NCBI RefSeq assembly: GCF_017744115.1
Contig: NZ_JAGHQW010000012.1
Coordinates: 1 to 64,000, forward strand
Direction: 5' to 3'
Length of the DNA stretch: 64,000 nucleotides
Source: Salinisphaera sp. G21_0
GTDB lineage: Bacteria > Pseudomonadota > Gammaproteobacteria > Pseudomonadales > Endozoicomonadaceae
The notes under the pieces were generated by a model. It saw nothing but the letters and a program-made list of their open reading frames with translations. It was not told the origin of the DNA and made no database searches. Below, in pieces: positions 9,529-20,640 of this stretch. Numbering within the stretch: the stretch's first letter is position 1; each line of letters begins with the position of its first letter. The position numbers and the translations under genes were made by a program.

Positions 9529-11676
9529 TCAACCGTAGAAGGTCTTGCCTTCACGAGCCATTTCCCGAAGTTTGTCAGTCGGCGCATACAGTGGGCTGAT
9601 ATGAGCGTACTTGTCGGCAAGCTCAACAAACTCCGCCACACCTATGGTGTCAATATACTTCAGGGCACCACCACGGAAGAGAGGGAAGCCAATACCCATA
9701 ATCAGTGCCATATCCGCTTCAGCGACGGAATCAACAATGCCATCTTCAAGGGTACGAACGGTTTCCATGCACAGTGGGATCATCATGCGGGCGATGATTT
9801 CCTCATCATCAAAAGGTTTTTGTTCAGCGCACACCTCACTGAACAGGCTGTAAACCGCCTCATCGACCACCTTCTTTGGCTTGCCTTTTTTATCCTGTTC
9901 GTACTTATAGAAACCGGCACCGTTTTTCTGGCCATAGCGCTGGTTTTCATACAACACATCAACAGCGGTTTTGAAGTCACGCTTCATGCGATCCGGATAC
10001 CCGTCAGTCATGACGCTTTGACCATGGTTACCGGTATCAATACCCACCACATCCATAAGATAGGCAGGTCCCATTGGCCAGCCAAAGCGCTCCATGACCT
10101 TATCCACCTGCTGGAAGTCGGCACCATCACGGAGCAAGCCAGCGAAGCCGCCAAAGTAGGGGAACAGGACGCGGTTCACCATAAACCCTGGGCAGTCATT
10201 AACCACCACGGGTGTTTTACCCATCTTGCGAGCGTACTCAACCACGGTTGCTACGGTGGCATCGCTGGTCTTCTCGCCACGGATAACCTCAACCAATGGC
10301 ATCGCATGAACAGGGTTAAAGAAGTGCATGCCACAGAACTGTTCCGGACGTTTCAGGTCCCTGGCCAGTTCATTGATGGAAATAGTGGAGGTGTTGGACG
10401 TCAGGACAGCGTTCTCTGACACCTGGTTTTCTACGTCGGCCAGAACGGCCTTCTTGACCTTGGGATTTTCCACAACGGCTTCAACAACAACATCGACGCC
10501 CTCGAAGTCACCATAGGACAGCGTAGGTACAATCTTATTCAGTACACTGCCCATCTTGCTGGCATCCATCCGCCCCCGGGAAACCCGTTTGGAGAGCAGT
10601 TTGGTGGCTTCGGAAAGACCAAGATCCAGTCCGTCCTGATTGATATCTTTCATCAGGATGGGCGTACCTTTCAGTGCAGACTGATAGGCAATACCACCAC
10701 CCATGATGCCCGCACCCAACACCGCCGCCTTGTTGGTTTCAGCGGCAATACTGGCAGAATCCCTGGCCTTTTTCTTAAGGAACTGATCGTTCAGGAACAG
10801 GCCAACCAGGGCATTACACACGGAAGACTTGGCCAGTTTGATAAACCCTTTGGCTTCCACTTCAAGGGCCTTGTCACGGTCCATGAAGGCGTGCTTCTGG
10901 ATGGTTTTGACTGCCGCTATCGGTGCCAGCATGTGTGGCCCGGCCTGCTGTTTTACCACGGCAGATGAGGTTTCAAACACCATCATCGATTCAATCGGCG
11001 GCAGTTTCAGCTTGCCTTTTTTCTCCTGCTTTCTGGCCTGATAATCCAGTTCACCATCCAGGCAGCGACGCACCAGGGCTACCGCAGAATCTTTCAGTTT
11101 TTCAGGCGCAACCACGGCATCAACCGCTCCTGCTTTCAGCGCGGCATCGGGGCGATACTCTTTGCCACTGGCAATCCACTCAACGGCGTTATCTGCACCA
11201 ATCAACCTTGGCAACCTGACGGTACCACCCCAGCCCGGATAGATACCCAGCTTGACTTCCGGCAAGCCTACCTTGGCCTCTGTGGAAAGAACCCGGTAAT
11301 CGGCACACAGGCAGATCTCAAAACCGCCTCCCAGGGCAATGCCATTCACGGCAGCGACTGTTGGTATGTCAAGATCTTCAAAACCGGAGAAGACCTTATT
11401 TACCGTCATCACTCCGGTCAATAACGTCTCATCATCCTGCTTGAAGGTCTGGGTGAATTCATTGATATCAGCACCAACGATAAATACATCCTTACCACTG
11501 GTGAGAATAAGGCCTTTGACCGCTTCATCAGCACGGATGGCCTCCAGCGCAGCCTCCAGATCCTCAATAGCAGAGTGACTGAACTTATTGACACTTTCGC
11601 CTTCGAGATTGAACTGCAATTCGGCGATACCATCTTCCACAGGCAAAACCCTGAATGCCTTCCCCTGGTAGATCAT
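9529..11676 (-). CDS. fadB: Fatty acid oxidation complex alpha subunit FadB
   Basis: Multifunctional enzyme with an N-terminal enoyl-CoA hydratase/isomerase part and a C-terminal L-3-hydroxyacyl-CoA dehydrogenase. The ATG at 11676 gives MIYQGKAF, which aligns with the family start and follows AAGGAGAAG; the longer frame to 11730 is unlikely. The protein has 715 residues, the usual length. Crotonase features are [10 protein letters not shown] and [10 protein letters not shown]. The NAD-binding loop is [14 protein letters not shown], and the dehydrogenase part has SNTSTISI and [16 protein letters not shown]. First gene of the fadBA operon. Confidence 0.96.
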   Translation of the reverse strand: MIYQGKAFRVLPVEDGIAELQFNLEGESVNKFSHSAIEDLEAALEAIRADEAVKGLILTSGKDVFIVGADINEFTQTFKQDDETLLTGVMTVNKVFSGFEDLDIPTVAAVNGIALGGGFEICLCADYRVLSTEAKVGLPEVKLGIYPGWGGTVRLPRLIGADNAVEWIASGKEYRPDAALKAGAVDAVVAPEKLKDSAVALVRRCLDGELDYQARKQEKKGKLKLPPIESMMVFETSSAVVKQQAGPHMLAPIAAVKTIQKHAFMDRDKALEVEAKGFIKLAKSSVCNALVGLFLNDQFLKKKARDSASIAAETNKAAVLGAGIMGGGIAYQSALKGTPILMKDINQDGLDLGLSEATKLLSKRVSRGRMDASKMGSVLNKIVPTLSYGDFEGVDVVVEAVVENPKVKKAVLADVENQVSENAVLTSNTSTISINELARDLKRPEQFCGMHFFNPVHAMPLVEVIRGEKTSDATVATVVEYARKMGKTPVVVNDCPGFMVNRVLFPYFGGFAGLLRDGADFQQVDKVMERFGWPMGPAYLMDVVGIDTGNHGQSVMTDGYPDRMKRDFKTAVDVLYENQRYGQKNGAGFYKYEQDKKGKPKKVVDEAVYSLFSEVCAEQKPFDDEEIIARMMIPLCMETVRTLEDGIVDSVAEADMALIMGIGFPLFRGGALKYIDTIGVAEFVELADKYAHISPLYAPTDKLREMAREGKTFYG

Positions 11677-12206
11677 GAACTTCTCCTTTCGGATTGAAGA
11701 TAGACAGGCTAACCATACTGAGGCGACCAACCTTTCATTAACAGGGCTGATGCAAGTGTTACATGAACTATGGCAGCTATCTGATTATTATTGCTTTACT
11801 TCCTGACTTTACCCTGGCAATTACCAAGTGCATCCCAGCAAATTCATACGGCTGTTTGAATTTAGTGCCTACCTTCTGTGAAATGGTGTTTAAAGTCAAG
11901 CCTGAAACACCATGAAGATGCCACCTTTTCCCCACAGTTACACAAGATTACTCATCCAGAAAATAGCCACTTCCGAATCCGGAGCATTGCTGATGGAAAA
12001 TTACCGGACAGACAGCTAATAAAACGATGAATAAAACCAGGATAGGCCTTACAATGGAAATGCCATGACTTTAGAAGCATTCATGCCCTCCATGAACTCC
12101 TCAATCCATCTTATTGATGATCATGAGGAATCGCGACAGCGGTCTGGCCATCCAGATGTTACAGGGCGGATCACTTTTTGCATCTATTCAAGAAGGAAGA
12201 CAGCTT
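11677..12206. other. Divergent intergenic region between fadBA and uspA
   Basis: A 530-base gap that must hold both divergent promoters. The one strong structure is the inverted repeat at 11883-11913. I see no further gene and no clear FadR or PsrA operator. Confidence 0.5.
11883..11913. promoter_or_regulatory. 9-base inverted repeat upstream of fadBA, possible operator
   Basis: ATGGTGTTT (11883-11891) and AAACACCAT (11905-11913) are perfect complements with a 13-base spacer, about 207 bases upstream of the fadB start. It could be a regulator site or a hairpin in a long leader. The sequence does not match a regulator box I can name. Confidence 0.4.
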
Positions 12207-12647
12207 ATGAGCCTCTACAAGCATATTCTGGTTGCGATCGATTTGTCCGACGAAGCCGACGAGGTGCTCGAGAAAGCCAAATCCATTGCCGAAAAACACC
12301 AGGCGAGACTGACCATGGTTCATGTTGTCGAGCCACTCAGCGTTGCCTATGGCAGCGATATCCCTCTCGACCTCACCACCTTGCAGGATGAAATCACCGA
12401 ACAGGCAAAAGAACGCATCGCCCGCCTGGCCGATTCCATCCAGCTGAAGAAAGGTGAACAGCATGTGGTCTATGGCCGACCCGAGCGTGAGGTTCACCGG
12501 ATAGCCGAAGAGTCAGACGTTGACCTGATTGTGGTTGGCAGCCACGGCCGTCATGGACTGGCACTGATTTTAGGCTCTACATCAACCAGCATCCTGCATG
12601 GTGCCGGTTGCGATGTACTGGCAGTGAGAGTCGGTAAAAACAGCTAA
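12207..12647 (+). CDS. Universal stress protein, UspA family
   Basis: A 146-residue single-domain Usp. The ATG at 12207 (MSLYKHILVAIDL) is preceded by AAGGAAG and matches the family start; the longer frame from 12114 adds residues unlike any Usp. The ATP-binding signature is G-2x-G-9x-G-(S/T), seen here as GSHGRHGLALILGSTS near the C-terminus. Such proteins are cytoplasmic and accumulate under stress, often near fermentation or lipid genes. It is divergent from fadBA and convergent with uup. Confidence 0.92.
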   Translation: MSLYKHILVAIDLSDEADEVLEKAKSIAEKHQARLTMVHVVEPLSVAYGSDIPLDLTTLQDEITEQAKERIARLADSIQLKKGEQHVVYGRPEREVHRIAEESDVDLIVVGSHGRHGLALILGSTSTSILHGAGCDVLAVRVGKNS

Positions 12648-12654
12648 GCCTGTT

Positions 12655-12688
12655 ATAAAAAAGAGCCACAGTCGACACCTGTGGCTCT
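12655..12688 (-). terminator. Terminator between uspA and uup
   Basis: Arms AGAGCCACAG and CTGTGGCTCT enclose 7 bases. On the minus strand a T run follows, so it ends uup; the hairpin may also serve uspA on the plus strand. Confidence 0.85.
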
Positions 12689-12697
12689 TGTGAATAC

Positions 12698-14599
12698 CTA
12701 CATATTATCCAACTCTTCCCACCGTTCCATTTTCTGTTCTATCAACTCATTGAGCTCAGACAGCCTGTTAAGCACAGTCTGGACTTCGGACTGATCTCCC
12801 TGATAAAAACTCGACTCAGCAGTTTGAGCCTCCAGCTGACCAAGCTCTTCTTCAAGTGCCTCAATCTCCTCCGGCAAAGCATCAAGCTCGCGTTGCAGTT
12901 TGTAACTGAGTTTCTTTTTCACTGGCTTGCTGGTGGCTTCAGGCTGACTGGGTGGCGCTTTCGCCTTTTCCTCTTTTTTAACCACCTGCGGTTCCGCTAC
13001 CAGGCTTGAAATCGAACCGCCCTGGTGCAACCAGTCATCAAATCCACCCACATACTCACTGATATGACCACCTGGTTCAAATACCAAAGTACTCGATACC
13101 ACATTATCCAGGAATGTCCGGTCGTGACTGACCAGCAGAATGGTGCCAGTGAAATCCACCAGCAAGGATTCCAGAAGCTCCAGAGTCTCAACATCAAGGT
13201 CGTTGGTAGGCTCGTCCATTACCAGCAAATTGGCGGGTTTACTGAACAAACGCGCGAGCAATAATCGGTTTCTTTCCCCGCCGGAAAGCGCCTTGACCGG
13301 CACACGACAACGACCGGGTGGAAACAGGAAATCTCCCAGATAGCCAATAACATGCCGACTTGAGCCATTGATGGTGATACTCTCACGACCTTCAGCCACG
13401 TTATCAATCACGGTTTTTTCAAGGTCCAGCTGATTGCGCAGCTGGTCAAAATAAGCCACCTCAAGCCTGGTCCCCATTTTGACAGATCCAGCTTCTGGCT
13501 TGAGATTGCCCAGAAGGATACTGAGCAGCGTTGACTTCCCTGCCCCGTTGGCACCAATCAAGCCAATCTTGTCACCGCGCATCAGCCGGAGATTGAAATC
13601 TTTGATGACAGTATGCTGATCAAACGACTGGGCAATATGTTTGGCCTCCAGCACCAGCTTGCCTGACGCTTCGCCCTGTTCCAGTCCAAAGCTGGCATTG
13701 CCCTGCACCTCACGGCGCTGACGACGCTCCTCCCTGAGTTTTTTCAGGTCCCGAACCCGCCCTTCGTTACGGGTACGGCGAGCTTTAATTCCCTGACGAA
13801 TCCACACCTCTTCCTGCGCCAGTTTTTTATCGAACAGGGCATTTTGCTCAGCCTCTACTTCAAGAGCATGAGCCTTGCGCTCCAGGAAGGTTTTATAGTC
13901 GCACTCCCAGCTGGTCAGCTGCCCCCGATCCAGCTCAATAATCCGGGTCGCCAGCGACTGTAGAAATGAACGGTCGTGGGTAATAAACAGCAAGGCTCCG
14001 GAGAAATCTTTCAGCTGTTTCTCAAGCCAGTCAATGGCAATAATATCAAGATGGTTCGTAGGCTCATCCAGCAATAGCAGATCAGGGTCGCCCACCAGCG
14101 CCCTGGCCAGTTCCACCCGCCGACGCCAGCCACCGGACAGTTCTTTCATCTGTTTTTCAGCCGGAAGACCCAGTTTCTGAATAACCGTATCCACCTTCTG
14201 GCTGAGGCTCCAGCCATCCACGGACTCCAGCTGCTGCTGGACTTTCTCCAGTGCTTTCATATCAGCGTCAGTGCTGATATTCATGGATAGGGTGTGGTAA
14301 CGACTGATCAGTTCACCGACCGCCTCAAGGCCTGAGGCAACCACATCATAAACTTTCTTTTCATCCTGGTCAGGAAGGTCCTGATTCAAAACCCCTACCT
14401 TCAGTCCAGGCTTACGCCAGAGGGTGCCATCATCAGGCAGGATAGTGCCGGACACCAGCTTCATTAAGGTAGATTTGCCTGCGCCATTGCGGCCCAATAA
14501 GCAGACTCTCTCACCTTTTCGAATCTGAAACTCGGTATGATCCAGCAGGGGTTGGTCACCATAAGCCAGGCTGACCTTTTCGAATCTAAGTAACGGCAT
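12698..14599 (-). CDS. uup: ABC-F family ATPase Uup
   Basis: Soluble protein of 633 residues with two ABC ATPase domains and no membrane segments. ABC-F proteins bind the ribosome or branched DNA; E. coli Uup (635 residues) limits precise excision of transposons and acts on ribosome-related stress. Walker A motifs are GRNGAGKST and GANGAGKST, signature motifs LSGGWRRR and LSGGERNR, and Walker B motifs LLLLDEPTNHLD and LLVMDEPTNDLD. A basic linker joins the domains, and a Lys/Glu-rich C-terminal coiled coil from about 540 matches the Uup DNA-binding domain and separates it from EttA. Confidence 0.94.
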   Translation of the reverse strand: MPLLRFEKVSLAYGDQPLLDHTEFQIRKGERVCLLGRNGAGKSTLMKLVSGTILPDDGTLWRKPGLKVGVLNQDLPDQDEKKVYDVVASGLEAVGELISRYHTLSMNISTDADMKALEKVQQQLESVDGWSLSQKVDTVIQKLGLPAEKQMKELSGGWRRRVELARALVGDPDLLLLDEPTNHLDIIAIDWLEKQLKDFSGALLFITHDRSFLQSLATRIIELDRGQLTSWECDYKTFLERKAHALEVEAEQNALFDKKLAQEEVWIRQGIKARRTRNEGRVRDLKKLREERRQRREVQGNASFGLEQGEASGKLVLEAKHIAQSFDQHTVIKDFNLRLMRGDKIGLIGANGAGKSTLLSILLGNLKPEAGSVKMGTRLEVAYFDQLRNQLDLEKTVIDNVAEGRESITINGSSRHVIGYLGDFLFPPGRCRVPVKALSGGERNRLLLARLFSKPANLLVMDEPTNDLDVETLELLESLLVDFTGTILLVSHDRTFLDNVVSSTLVFEPGGHISEYVGGFDDWLHQGGSISSLVAEPQVVKKEEKAKAPPSQPEATSKPVKKKLSYKLQRELDALPEEIEALEEELGQLEAQTAESSFYQGDQSEVQTVLNRLSELNELIEQKMERWEELDNM

Positions 14600-14716
14600 T
14601 ATCCATCCAGGAGGTGAAGTCCTTTGCCAGCTATCCGCACCTGCAAAGGCTTAACAACCGAAAGTGTTGAAAAAACAAAATAGAATAACGCCAACCACTG
14701 GCAATGGGTAGCAGTA

Positions 14717-15958
14717 TCACTGTTTTTTCAGGCAAATCGCTACTATCAAAGCCATCAGCTGACAAAGCAATAAAGGCACAAAAGCCAGCTGGTAGTCCTC
14801 AATGGACAAGGCACCCAGGCCATCATGCCCGAGCCCCTCCAGGATAAACCCGATGATCAGCTGCATAACCGGACCTGCCAGCAACATGGAACCATTGGTA
14901 ATCGCCAGCAGGACGCCAATCCGTTCCGGTGGACTGATGCTTTTCACCACGGAGAATGCCAGCATATAGCCAACACTGCTGATCCCGGCCATAAAACAGA
15001 TCATGGACATGACCAGCATGGAACATGGGCAGAAGATCAGCAAACTGAACAACACAGGAGAAGCGATTGCGCAAACCACCATCACCTTGCGCATTGACCC
15101 AACCAGGCAGGCCAGCCAGCCCAGCAGAGGAGCACCAATAGCGGCACCGACAAAAATCAACGCAACCATATCAGCAACCGCTTCCTGCTCACCGGGAAAA
15201 CGCTCATAGAAGAAAGGAATTCCCCACAAACCAGCAAAACTGGTAATGACGGCAAACAGGCCAAAACCATACAAACAGCACAGGATTAAAGAGGCCCGAT
15301 CAAATGGCACCTTTTCGCTGGGGTCAGTCTCAGAACCACCTCCACAGGTCACATCATGCAACCTGGCATCACTGACGGAGACCGGCGGCGTGCTTTTCAC
15401 AAAGACGGCAATCAGGGCAGCAAGTACAGCACCAAAAATGGCGGCGGCCTGCATGGCACCCTGCCACCCATAGGCTTCCATAAGATTCGGCAGTATCAGT
15501 GGGCCAAGCCCGCCACCGGCCAGCCCAAAAGCTTCAATTGCCCCCGCAAGGGTTGGAAAATAACGTTCCGGAAACCAGCGACTGGCCAGATTCATGCATA
15601 CCACAATCACCGGGGAGGTCATCACGCCCATAAATGCCCGGGATGCGCTGGCTGACAACATGGTTTCAGAAACACTGAACCAGTAACAGCCAACAGCCAT
15701 CAATACACAGCAAACCACCAGTAATAGCCGGGCATTGCAGCGATCCGCCAGGTAGCCTCCCGGAACCTGAAACAGAAGATAAAAGCAGAGGAAACTGCTG
15801 GTTAACCAACCGATATCTGCCACATCAAGATCGAAAGCCGACATCAACTGAGGCACCATTACCGATGGTGCCCCCTGAAGCATAAATTGATACGAACAGA
15901 ACAATGCTGCTATTGAGCAGATAATAATGCCTCTGAGGCTTATAGAACTTGTCGCCAC
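14717..15958 (-). CDS. Major facilitator superfamily transporter
   Basis: A 413-residue inner membrane protein with about twelve hydrophobic helices. It starts at a GTG at 15958 preceded by AGGGAG. The loop between helices 2 and 3 carries GGYLADRCNARLLL, the MFS signature, and a polar central loop (about 190-215) divides the two halves. The general arrangement fits anion:cation or metabolite symporters, but substrate is not predictable from what I can see. It stands alone between uup and sixA. Confidence 0.85.
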   Translation of the reverse strand: MATSSISLRGIIICSIAALFCSYQFMLQGAPSVMVPQLMSAFDLDVADIGWLTSSFLCFYLLFQVPGGYLADRCNARLLLVVCCVLMAVGCYWFSVSETMLSASASRAFMGVMTSPVIVVCMNLASRWFPERYFPTLAGAIEAFGLAGGGLGPLILPNLMEAYGWQGAMQAAAIFGAVLAALIAVFVKSTPPVSVSDARLHDVTCGGGSETDPSEKVPFDRASLILCCLYGFGLFAVITSFAGLWGIPFFYERFPGEQEAVADMVALIFVGAAIGAPLLGWLACLVGSMRKVMVVCAIASPVLFSLLIFCPCSMLVMSMICFMAGISSVGYMLAFSVVKSISPPERIGVLLAITNGSMLLAGPVMQLIIGFILEGLGHDGLGALSIEDYQLAFVPLLLCQLMALIVAICLKKQ

Positions 15959-16232
15959 CGTACTTACTCCCTAACTATCCCTAATACCCTTTCCCTATAT
16001 AAAATGTTTTCAACATGGGGTCAGAGCAGGGTTAGATTAGATGACAATTAATAAGTTCATTAAAAAATCACCAGAGTAGACAGAAATTTGAATCTATTAA
16101 CCATAAATGGCTTTAAGAGGCAGACTTAAAGCCCGAAAACAGGGGAAAAATAATATTTTCCACAATCAGGGAAAATGCTCTGGAATTCTGAAAGTAAACG
16201 GCTGTTCTTATGCGAACCAATAGTCTCTGAGG

Positions 16233-16676
16233 TTAAGGGATAATACGCTCAATGACCCGCCCCATTCCGGGAGCAAGAATATCCGCCTCCAGAACCAGAG
16301 CCATGCCGGTTTGGAAGGAAGGGCCAACCTTAGGGGTTCCGTCGCATAGTAAACCGGTCAGATAACCGACTATGGGCATATGACTGGCCAATAGTACTAC
16401 GCCGGAGCCCGGGAGAGCGTCGAGTACTTTTACCGGGTTACCATCAGGCTCCAGCTCGTCCAGCGTTGCAACCCTGAGCCCAAACGCCTCTGCCGCGATA
16501 TGGGCCGTTTGCTGAGCCCGAAGATACGGGCTGGCAAACACACAATCTACCCGCTGAGCAGCCAATAAAGCAACGGTATCCCTGACCTCACGGATACCCT
16601 GCTCAGTGAGGTCCCTTTCCTTATCCGAAGGGGCAGACCATGATGCCTGACCGTGGCGCATAATGATAAGTTTCAT
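16233..16676 (-). CDS. sixA: Phosphohistidine phosphatase SixA
   Basis: A 147-residue histidine-phosphatase-superfamily enzyme of the short SixA type, which removes phosphate from phosphohistidine on signalling or PTS proteins. It begins MKLIIMRHGQAS with the catalytic RHG motif and has ASPYLRAQQTA and the second histidine in LLASHMPIVG. It starts 3 bases after the DUF4389 gene stop, so the two are surely co-transcribed, downstream of gpsA. Confidence 0.93.
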   Translation of the reverse strand: MKLIIMRHGQASWSAPSDKERDLTEQGIREVRDTVALLAAQRVDCVFASPYLRAQQTAHIAAEAFGLRVATLDELEPDGNPVKVLDALPGSGVVLLASHMPIVGYLTGLLCDGTPKVGPSFQTGMALVLEADILAPGMGRVIERIIP

Positions 16677-16679
16677 GAT

Positions 16680-17012
16680 TTAATCATTATCCGATCCGTT
16701 CAGTTCTTTCTCATCATCGCCTGACGCTCTGTCTCCACCAGGGACAGGCCAGTCTGAGAATGGATAGGGTTTAGTATCAGAGTTGTAGGTCAGAAACCCG
16801 GCAATCTGGTAAATGTACTGATTCACACCGGCACTGAATTTTAACAGACGATCATTGGGTTCGCTCATAATAAACCCGTGAACCGCCTGAACAATTGCCA
16901 TCAGCATCACCAGAAAAGCAGCAAGATAAGCCACAACGCCGAAAACCACCATAAAGACCAGCCTCAACCAACGAGACTCCGATTTAAGGTTATTAACTAC
17001 TTTCTCATCCAT
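16680..17012 (-). CDS. DUF4389 family membrane protein
   Basis: About 110 residues from the ATG at 17012 (MDEKVVNNL), preceded by GGAGAGAAG; an ATG 15 bases upstream is an alternative. Two hydrophobic helices (FMVVFGVVAYLAAFLVMLMA and the stretch after it) precede a conserved region NQYIYQIAGFLTYNSDTKPYPFSDW and an acidic tail. This pattern is the DUF4389 family, typically found with gpsA and sixA in gammaproteobacteria. Its function is unknown. Confidence 0.85.
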   Translation of the reverse strand: MDEKVVNNLKSESRWLRLVFMVVFGVVAYLAAFLVMLMAIVQAVHGFIMSEPNDRLLKFSAGVNQYIYQIAGFLTYNSDTKPYPFSDWPVPGGDRASGDDEKELNGSDND

Positions 17013-17078
17013 CACGCTTCTCTCCATAGTCTTTTAAGCCCGTATTCTCTAAAGAAAAGTTGTATTATTCAGATTCAG

Positions 17079-18131
17079 TTACTGCGTGGACATAAACTCC
17101 ACATCGGTTTTCTGTTCCCGGAGCATCATTCCCTTAACCAGCGCACCAATGGCATTGCCCTCAAAAATAATGCTGTACAAACCATCCACCAGCGGCATAT
17201 AGACCCCCAGTTGATCGGCCTTTTGCTTTACCTGCTTCAGGGTGTTCACCCCTTCTGCCACCTGTCCCAGTTTCGCCTCAGCTTGATCAAGCGAACAGCC
17301 TTGGCCCAGGGCATAACCAACCCGGAAATTTCGACTCAGGTCAGACGTGCAGGTAGCCACAAGATCACCCACCCCGGCCAATCCCAAAAATGTCATGGGA
17401 TTAGCGCCGAGCGTTACCGCAAAGCGACTCATCTCCGCAAGGCTCCGGGTAATCAGCATACTTTGGGTATTCTCACCCATGCCCAGTGCCGCTCCCATGC
17501 CAGAGACTATGGCATAAATATTCTTTAAAGCACCTGCCAATTCGACACCATAAACATCCGTGTTGGAGTAAACCCTGAAGTAATCACAGTGCAATACCGA
17601 CTGTATAACCTGGCAAAGATCTTCATCGTCACTGGCAATCACCGTGGCTGTCAGAGCCTTGGCAATGATTTCACCGGCCAGGTTCGGTCCGCTCAGAACA
17701 CCGATACGAGGGTTTTCCAGCTCTTCCATCAGAATCTGACTCATCAGATCAAAGGTAACGGGTTCGATACCTTTCGTGGTACTGATCACTATCTTGCCAC
17801 AAAGCAGTCCGTTGGTTTTTCTGACCACCTCCCGGAAAGATTTGCTGGGAATGGCAATAAAAACGATATCAGCATCAGCGACCACCGCCGACAGATCCGT
17901 GCTTGCGCTAACGGAGGGATGAATCCTGAACTCGGGAAGATACCTGGCATTCACATGGTCATCATTAATACTCCTGACCTGCTCTGCATCTCTCATCCAG
18001 AGCTTCACCCTGTGGCCATTGGTGGCGGAGATATCAGCCAGAGCCGTACCAAAACTGCCGCCACCAAGAACAGCGATTGTATATTCCCCAGTACCGCCAT
18101 TTTCTGCGGTGCCATGTGGCCTGTCTGTCAT
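17079..18131 (-). CDS. gpsA: Glycerol-3-phosphate dehydrogenase [NAD(P)+]
   Basis: GpsA reduces dihydroxyacetone phosphate to sn-glycerol-3-phosphate, the backbone for phospholipids. The 350 residues start with a short extension and then [15 protein letters not shown], the Rossmann dinucleotide loop. Further signatures are [18 protein letters not shown] and the catalytic lysine region [27 protein letters not shown] closes the substrate site. It is the first gene of the gpsA-DUF4389-sixA operon; 66 bases separate it from the DUF4389 start. Confidence 0.95.
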   Translation of the reverse strand: MTDRPHGTAENGGTGEYTIAVLGGGSFGTALADISATNGHRVKLWMRDAEQVRSINDDHVNARYLPEFRIHPSVSASTDLSAVVADADIVFIAIPSKSFREVVRKTNGLLCGKIVISTTKGIEPVTFDLMSQILMEELENPRIGVLSGPNLAGEIIAKALTATVIASDDEDLCQVIQSVLHCDYFRVYSNTDVYGVELAGALKNIYAIVSGMGAALGMGENTQSMLITRSLAEMSRFAVTLGANPMTFLGLAGVGDLVATCTSDLSRNFRVGYALGQGCSLDQAEAKLGQVAEGVNTLKQVKQKADQLGVYMPLVDGLYSIIFEGNAIGALVKGMMLREQKTDVEFMSTQ

Positions 18132-18733
18132 ATAGTTAATCCCGTTTTACCCGCAAAAACTGCATCAAAATCTCTTGAGGTCTGCGGTAAAAGCTTTATT
18201 TAATCACACCAGTAAAAAGCGTTGCACAGAAGATAGCTACCAGAAACTGAATTTTTTTTCGAATCAAGGTAATGCTCCTCAATATTGTACGATTGTGCAA
18301 TGCTAGAAAACCATTCCCGACTGTATTACCTTTACTTCCCGTTTAGCAATATACGCCATACGCCTTCACAGACTCTTTGGCCTTTGCCGGTACTTTGCCA
18401 AATTATGCCAGTGATGCAACAGGCCTGACGCTGATCAACTCTCTGGTAATAAAATGCTATGACACTTATCATTGGCCACTGTTTCAGTGGCTCAGTGTTG
18501 TCTTTTTGTTACAAAGAGCCCAACAGCACTATCACAGATAAAAAGCAATGGTATAGTTCCTCACCGGAACGATAGTAATGCATTTTGCAAGACTGTCAGG
18601 ATTAAGCGGGGTCATCGGCCCCTGATGTGAATGCCGTATCGGCAGGGAAGTCCCGATCATAGTATCGGCTCCCGGGTGTCATCACTGGCCTGATGCCATG
18701 CAGGTGCTGGACCTTCCAGGAACCAATAAACGA
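18132..18733. other. Divergent intergenic region between gpsA and fabA
   Basis: About 600 bases without a convincing gene, holding the promoters of both operons. A hairpin GCCACTG-ttt-CAGTGGC lies at 18475-18491 with a T-rich stretch 15 bases later, and a weak palindrome TTGTACGATTGTGCAA at about 18285. Neither matches a FabR or FadR site I recognise. Confidence 0.4.
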
Positions 18734-19288
18734 ATGAAGCAACCATCGAAATCTGGCCTCAGACAAGAAGCCGTTAGCCAACAAGAAGCTTTCAGCAAAG
18801 AAGATTTGTTACGCTGTTCACAGGGTGAGCTTTTTGGTGCTGGTAATGCTCAGCTCCCGGCCCCTGATATGTTGATGCTTGACCGCATCGTTCGCATTTC
18901 TGAACAGGGCGGAGCCTATGGCAAAGGCGAGATCATCGCAGAACTGGATATCAATCCGGACCTCTGGTTCTTCTCCTGCCACTTTCCGGGAGACCCTGTT
19001 ATGCCCGGATGTCTCGGACTTGACGCCATGTGGCAGCTGGTTGGCTTCTACCTGGGCTGGATGGGCAACCCCGGCCGGGGACGCGCCCTTGGCAGTGGCG
19101 AGGTAAAATTTACCGGCCAGATTCTGCCCACCAGCAAAAAAGTAACATACCGTATTGATATTAAACGTATCATCGCACGCAAACTGGTTCTGGGCATTGC
19201 TGATGGATCAGTCAGTGTTGATGGCCGGGAAATTTACACCGCGGAAGGACTGCGGGTAGGTCTTTTCCAGAACACTGACGCTTTCTGA
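18734..19288 (+). CDS. fabA: 3-hydroxydecanoyl-ACP dehydratase/isomerase FabA
   Basis: FabA dehydrates 3-hydroxyacyl-ACP and isomerises trans-2- to cis-3-decenoyl-ACP, the branch point to unsaturated fatty acids. The catalytic histidine is in [14 protein letters not shown] and the aspartate in [17 protein letters not shown]. The usual length is ~172; from the ATG at 18734 it is 184, with a 12-residue polar extension. An ATG at 18698 would add 12 more. Neither has a strong ribosome site. It is followed after about 95 bases by fabB, the fabAB order of Pseudomonas-like bacteria. A partial hairpin (CCCTC...GAGGG) lies between them. Confidence 0.95.
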   Translation: MKQPSKSGLRQEAVSQQEAFSKEDLLRCSQGELFGAGNAQLPAPDMLMLDRIVRISEQGGAYGKGEIIAELDINPDLWFFSCHFPGDPVMPGCLGLDAMWQLVGFYLGWMGNPGRGRALGSGEVKFTGQILPTSKKVTYRIDIKRIIARKLVLGIADGSVSVDGREIYTAEGLRVGLFQNTDAF

Positions 19289-19383
19289 TTTCCCTGCTCC
19301 CTCTTGCCCGCTGGACGGGAGGGATAACCGGGATCTGACTCTGGTTTTTTTCTGACTTAAACAGGCTATTCAGGTTGACATCA

Positions 19384-20598
19384 ATGAAACGTGTTGTAGT
19401 TACAGGGATTGGCATCACATCCTGCCTGGGTATCACCCAGGATGAGGTAGCCGAGAGCCTTAAACTTGGGCGCTCCGGTATTCGCTTCAATGAAAGCTAT
19501 AAGGAGCATGGTTTCCGCAGCCAGGTGTCCGGCACAGTAGACATCGATTTCGAACAGTTTATTGACCGCAAAACCCTGCGCTTCATGGGCAACGCCGCTG
19601 CCTATGCCTATATTGCCATGAAGCAGGCCATCGACGATGCGGGCCTGACTGAAGATCTGGTTTCCAACCCCCGTACCGGACTGATTGCGGCTTCTGGCGG
19701 AGCCTCGTCAGAAAATATTGTCGACTCTGCAGACATCATGAGAGAAAAAGGTGTCAAGCGCGTCGGCCCCTACCGGGTTACCCGCACCATGGGCAGTACC
19801 GTGTCGGCCTGCCTTGCCACCCCGTTTAAAATCAAGGGCGTTAACTACTCAATTACCTCTGCCTGTGCCACCAGCGCACACTGTATTGGCAATGCCATTG
19901 AACAGATCCAGCTAGGCAAGCAGGACATCGTCTTTGCCGGTGGTGGTGAAGAGGAACACTGGACGCAAACCGGTCTGTTCGATGCCATGGGGGCACTGAG
20001 CACCAGGTACAATGACACCCCTGAGCAGGCTTCCCGTGCCTATGATGCTGACCGGGATGGCTTCGTTATCGCCGGTGGCGGCGGCATGATTGTGGTGGAA
20101 GAGCTGGAGCACGCCAAAGCCCGTGGTGCCAGGATTTACGCTGAAATCACCGGCTATGGTGCCACTTCCGATGGCTATGACATGGTAGCTCCGTCTGGTG
20201 AAGGCGCTGCACGCTGTATGCGCATGGCCATGGAAACCATTAACGCCCCTATTGATTACATCAATACTCACGGCACCAGCACCCCGGTCGGTGATGTGGC
20301 TGAGTTGAAAGCGCTTACTGAGGTATTTGGCGATCAGATGCCAGTGATCAGCTCCACCAAATCACTTTCCGGCCACTCTCTGGGTGCTGCTGGCGTTCAG
20401 GAAGCCATATACTGCCTGCTGATGATGAAGCACAACTTCATCACCGCTTCTGCTAATGTTCAGAACCTGGATGAAGCGGCTAAAAACCTGCCCATCCTGA
20501 CCGGTGAAGCCCGCGAACAAAAACTGAACCGGATTATGTCCAACAGCTTTGGCTTTGGTGGCACCAACGCCTGCCTGGTATTTGAGCGTTACCAGTAA
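19384..20598 (+). CDS. fabB: 3-oxoacyl-ACP synthase I FabB
   Basis: Condensing enzyme that elongates cis-3-decenoyl-ACP in unsaturated fatty acid synthesis. 404 residues from the ATG at 19384 ([10 protein letters not shown]), the family start. The Cys-His-His triad is C161 (SACATSAH), H296 ([11 protein letters not shown]) and H331 (SLSGHSLGA). The GFGGTNA loop lies near the C-terminus. Co-transcribed with fabA. A hairpin with 11-base arms follows the stop (20608-20640). Confidence 0.96.
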   Translation: MKRVVVTGIGITSCLGITQDEVAESLKLGRSGIRFNESYKEHGFRSQVSGTVDIDFEQFIDRKTLRFMGNAAAYAYIAMKQAIDDAGLTEDLVSNPRTGLIAASGGASSENIVDSADIMREKGVKRVGPYRVTRTMGSTVSACLATPFKIKGVNYSITSACATSAHCIGNAIEQIQLGKQDIVFAGGGEEEHWTQTGLFDAMGALSTRYNDTPEQASRAYDADRDGFVIAGGGGMIVVEELEHAKARGARIYAEITGYGATSDGYDMVAPSGEGAARCMRMAMETINAPIDYINTHGTSTPVGDVAELKALTEVFGDQMPVISSTKSLSGHSLGAAGVQEAIYCLLMMKHNFITASANVQNLDEAAKNLPILTGEAREQKLNRIMSNSFGFGGTNACLVFERYQ

Positions 20599-20607
20599 TC
20601 ATTTTTC

Positions 20608-20640
20608 CTCAGGGTTTCGCAACAGCCCCGAGACCCTGAG
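20608..20640 (+). terminator. Hairpin after fabB, weak terminator
   Basis: CTCAGGGTTTC and GAGACCCTGAG pair with one G-T mismatch around 11 bases. No T run follows, so termination is uncertain. Confidence 0.5.

Noticed and set aside
9529-11730. Longest-frame start of fadB at 11730
   Set aside because: The extra 18 residues do not occur in FadB proteins and AAGGAGAAG precedes the ATG at 11676.
11883-11913. Inverted repeat as a FadR or PsrA operator
   Set aside because: The arms and spacer match neither consensus that I know, so only an unassigned possible operator is recorded.
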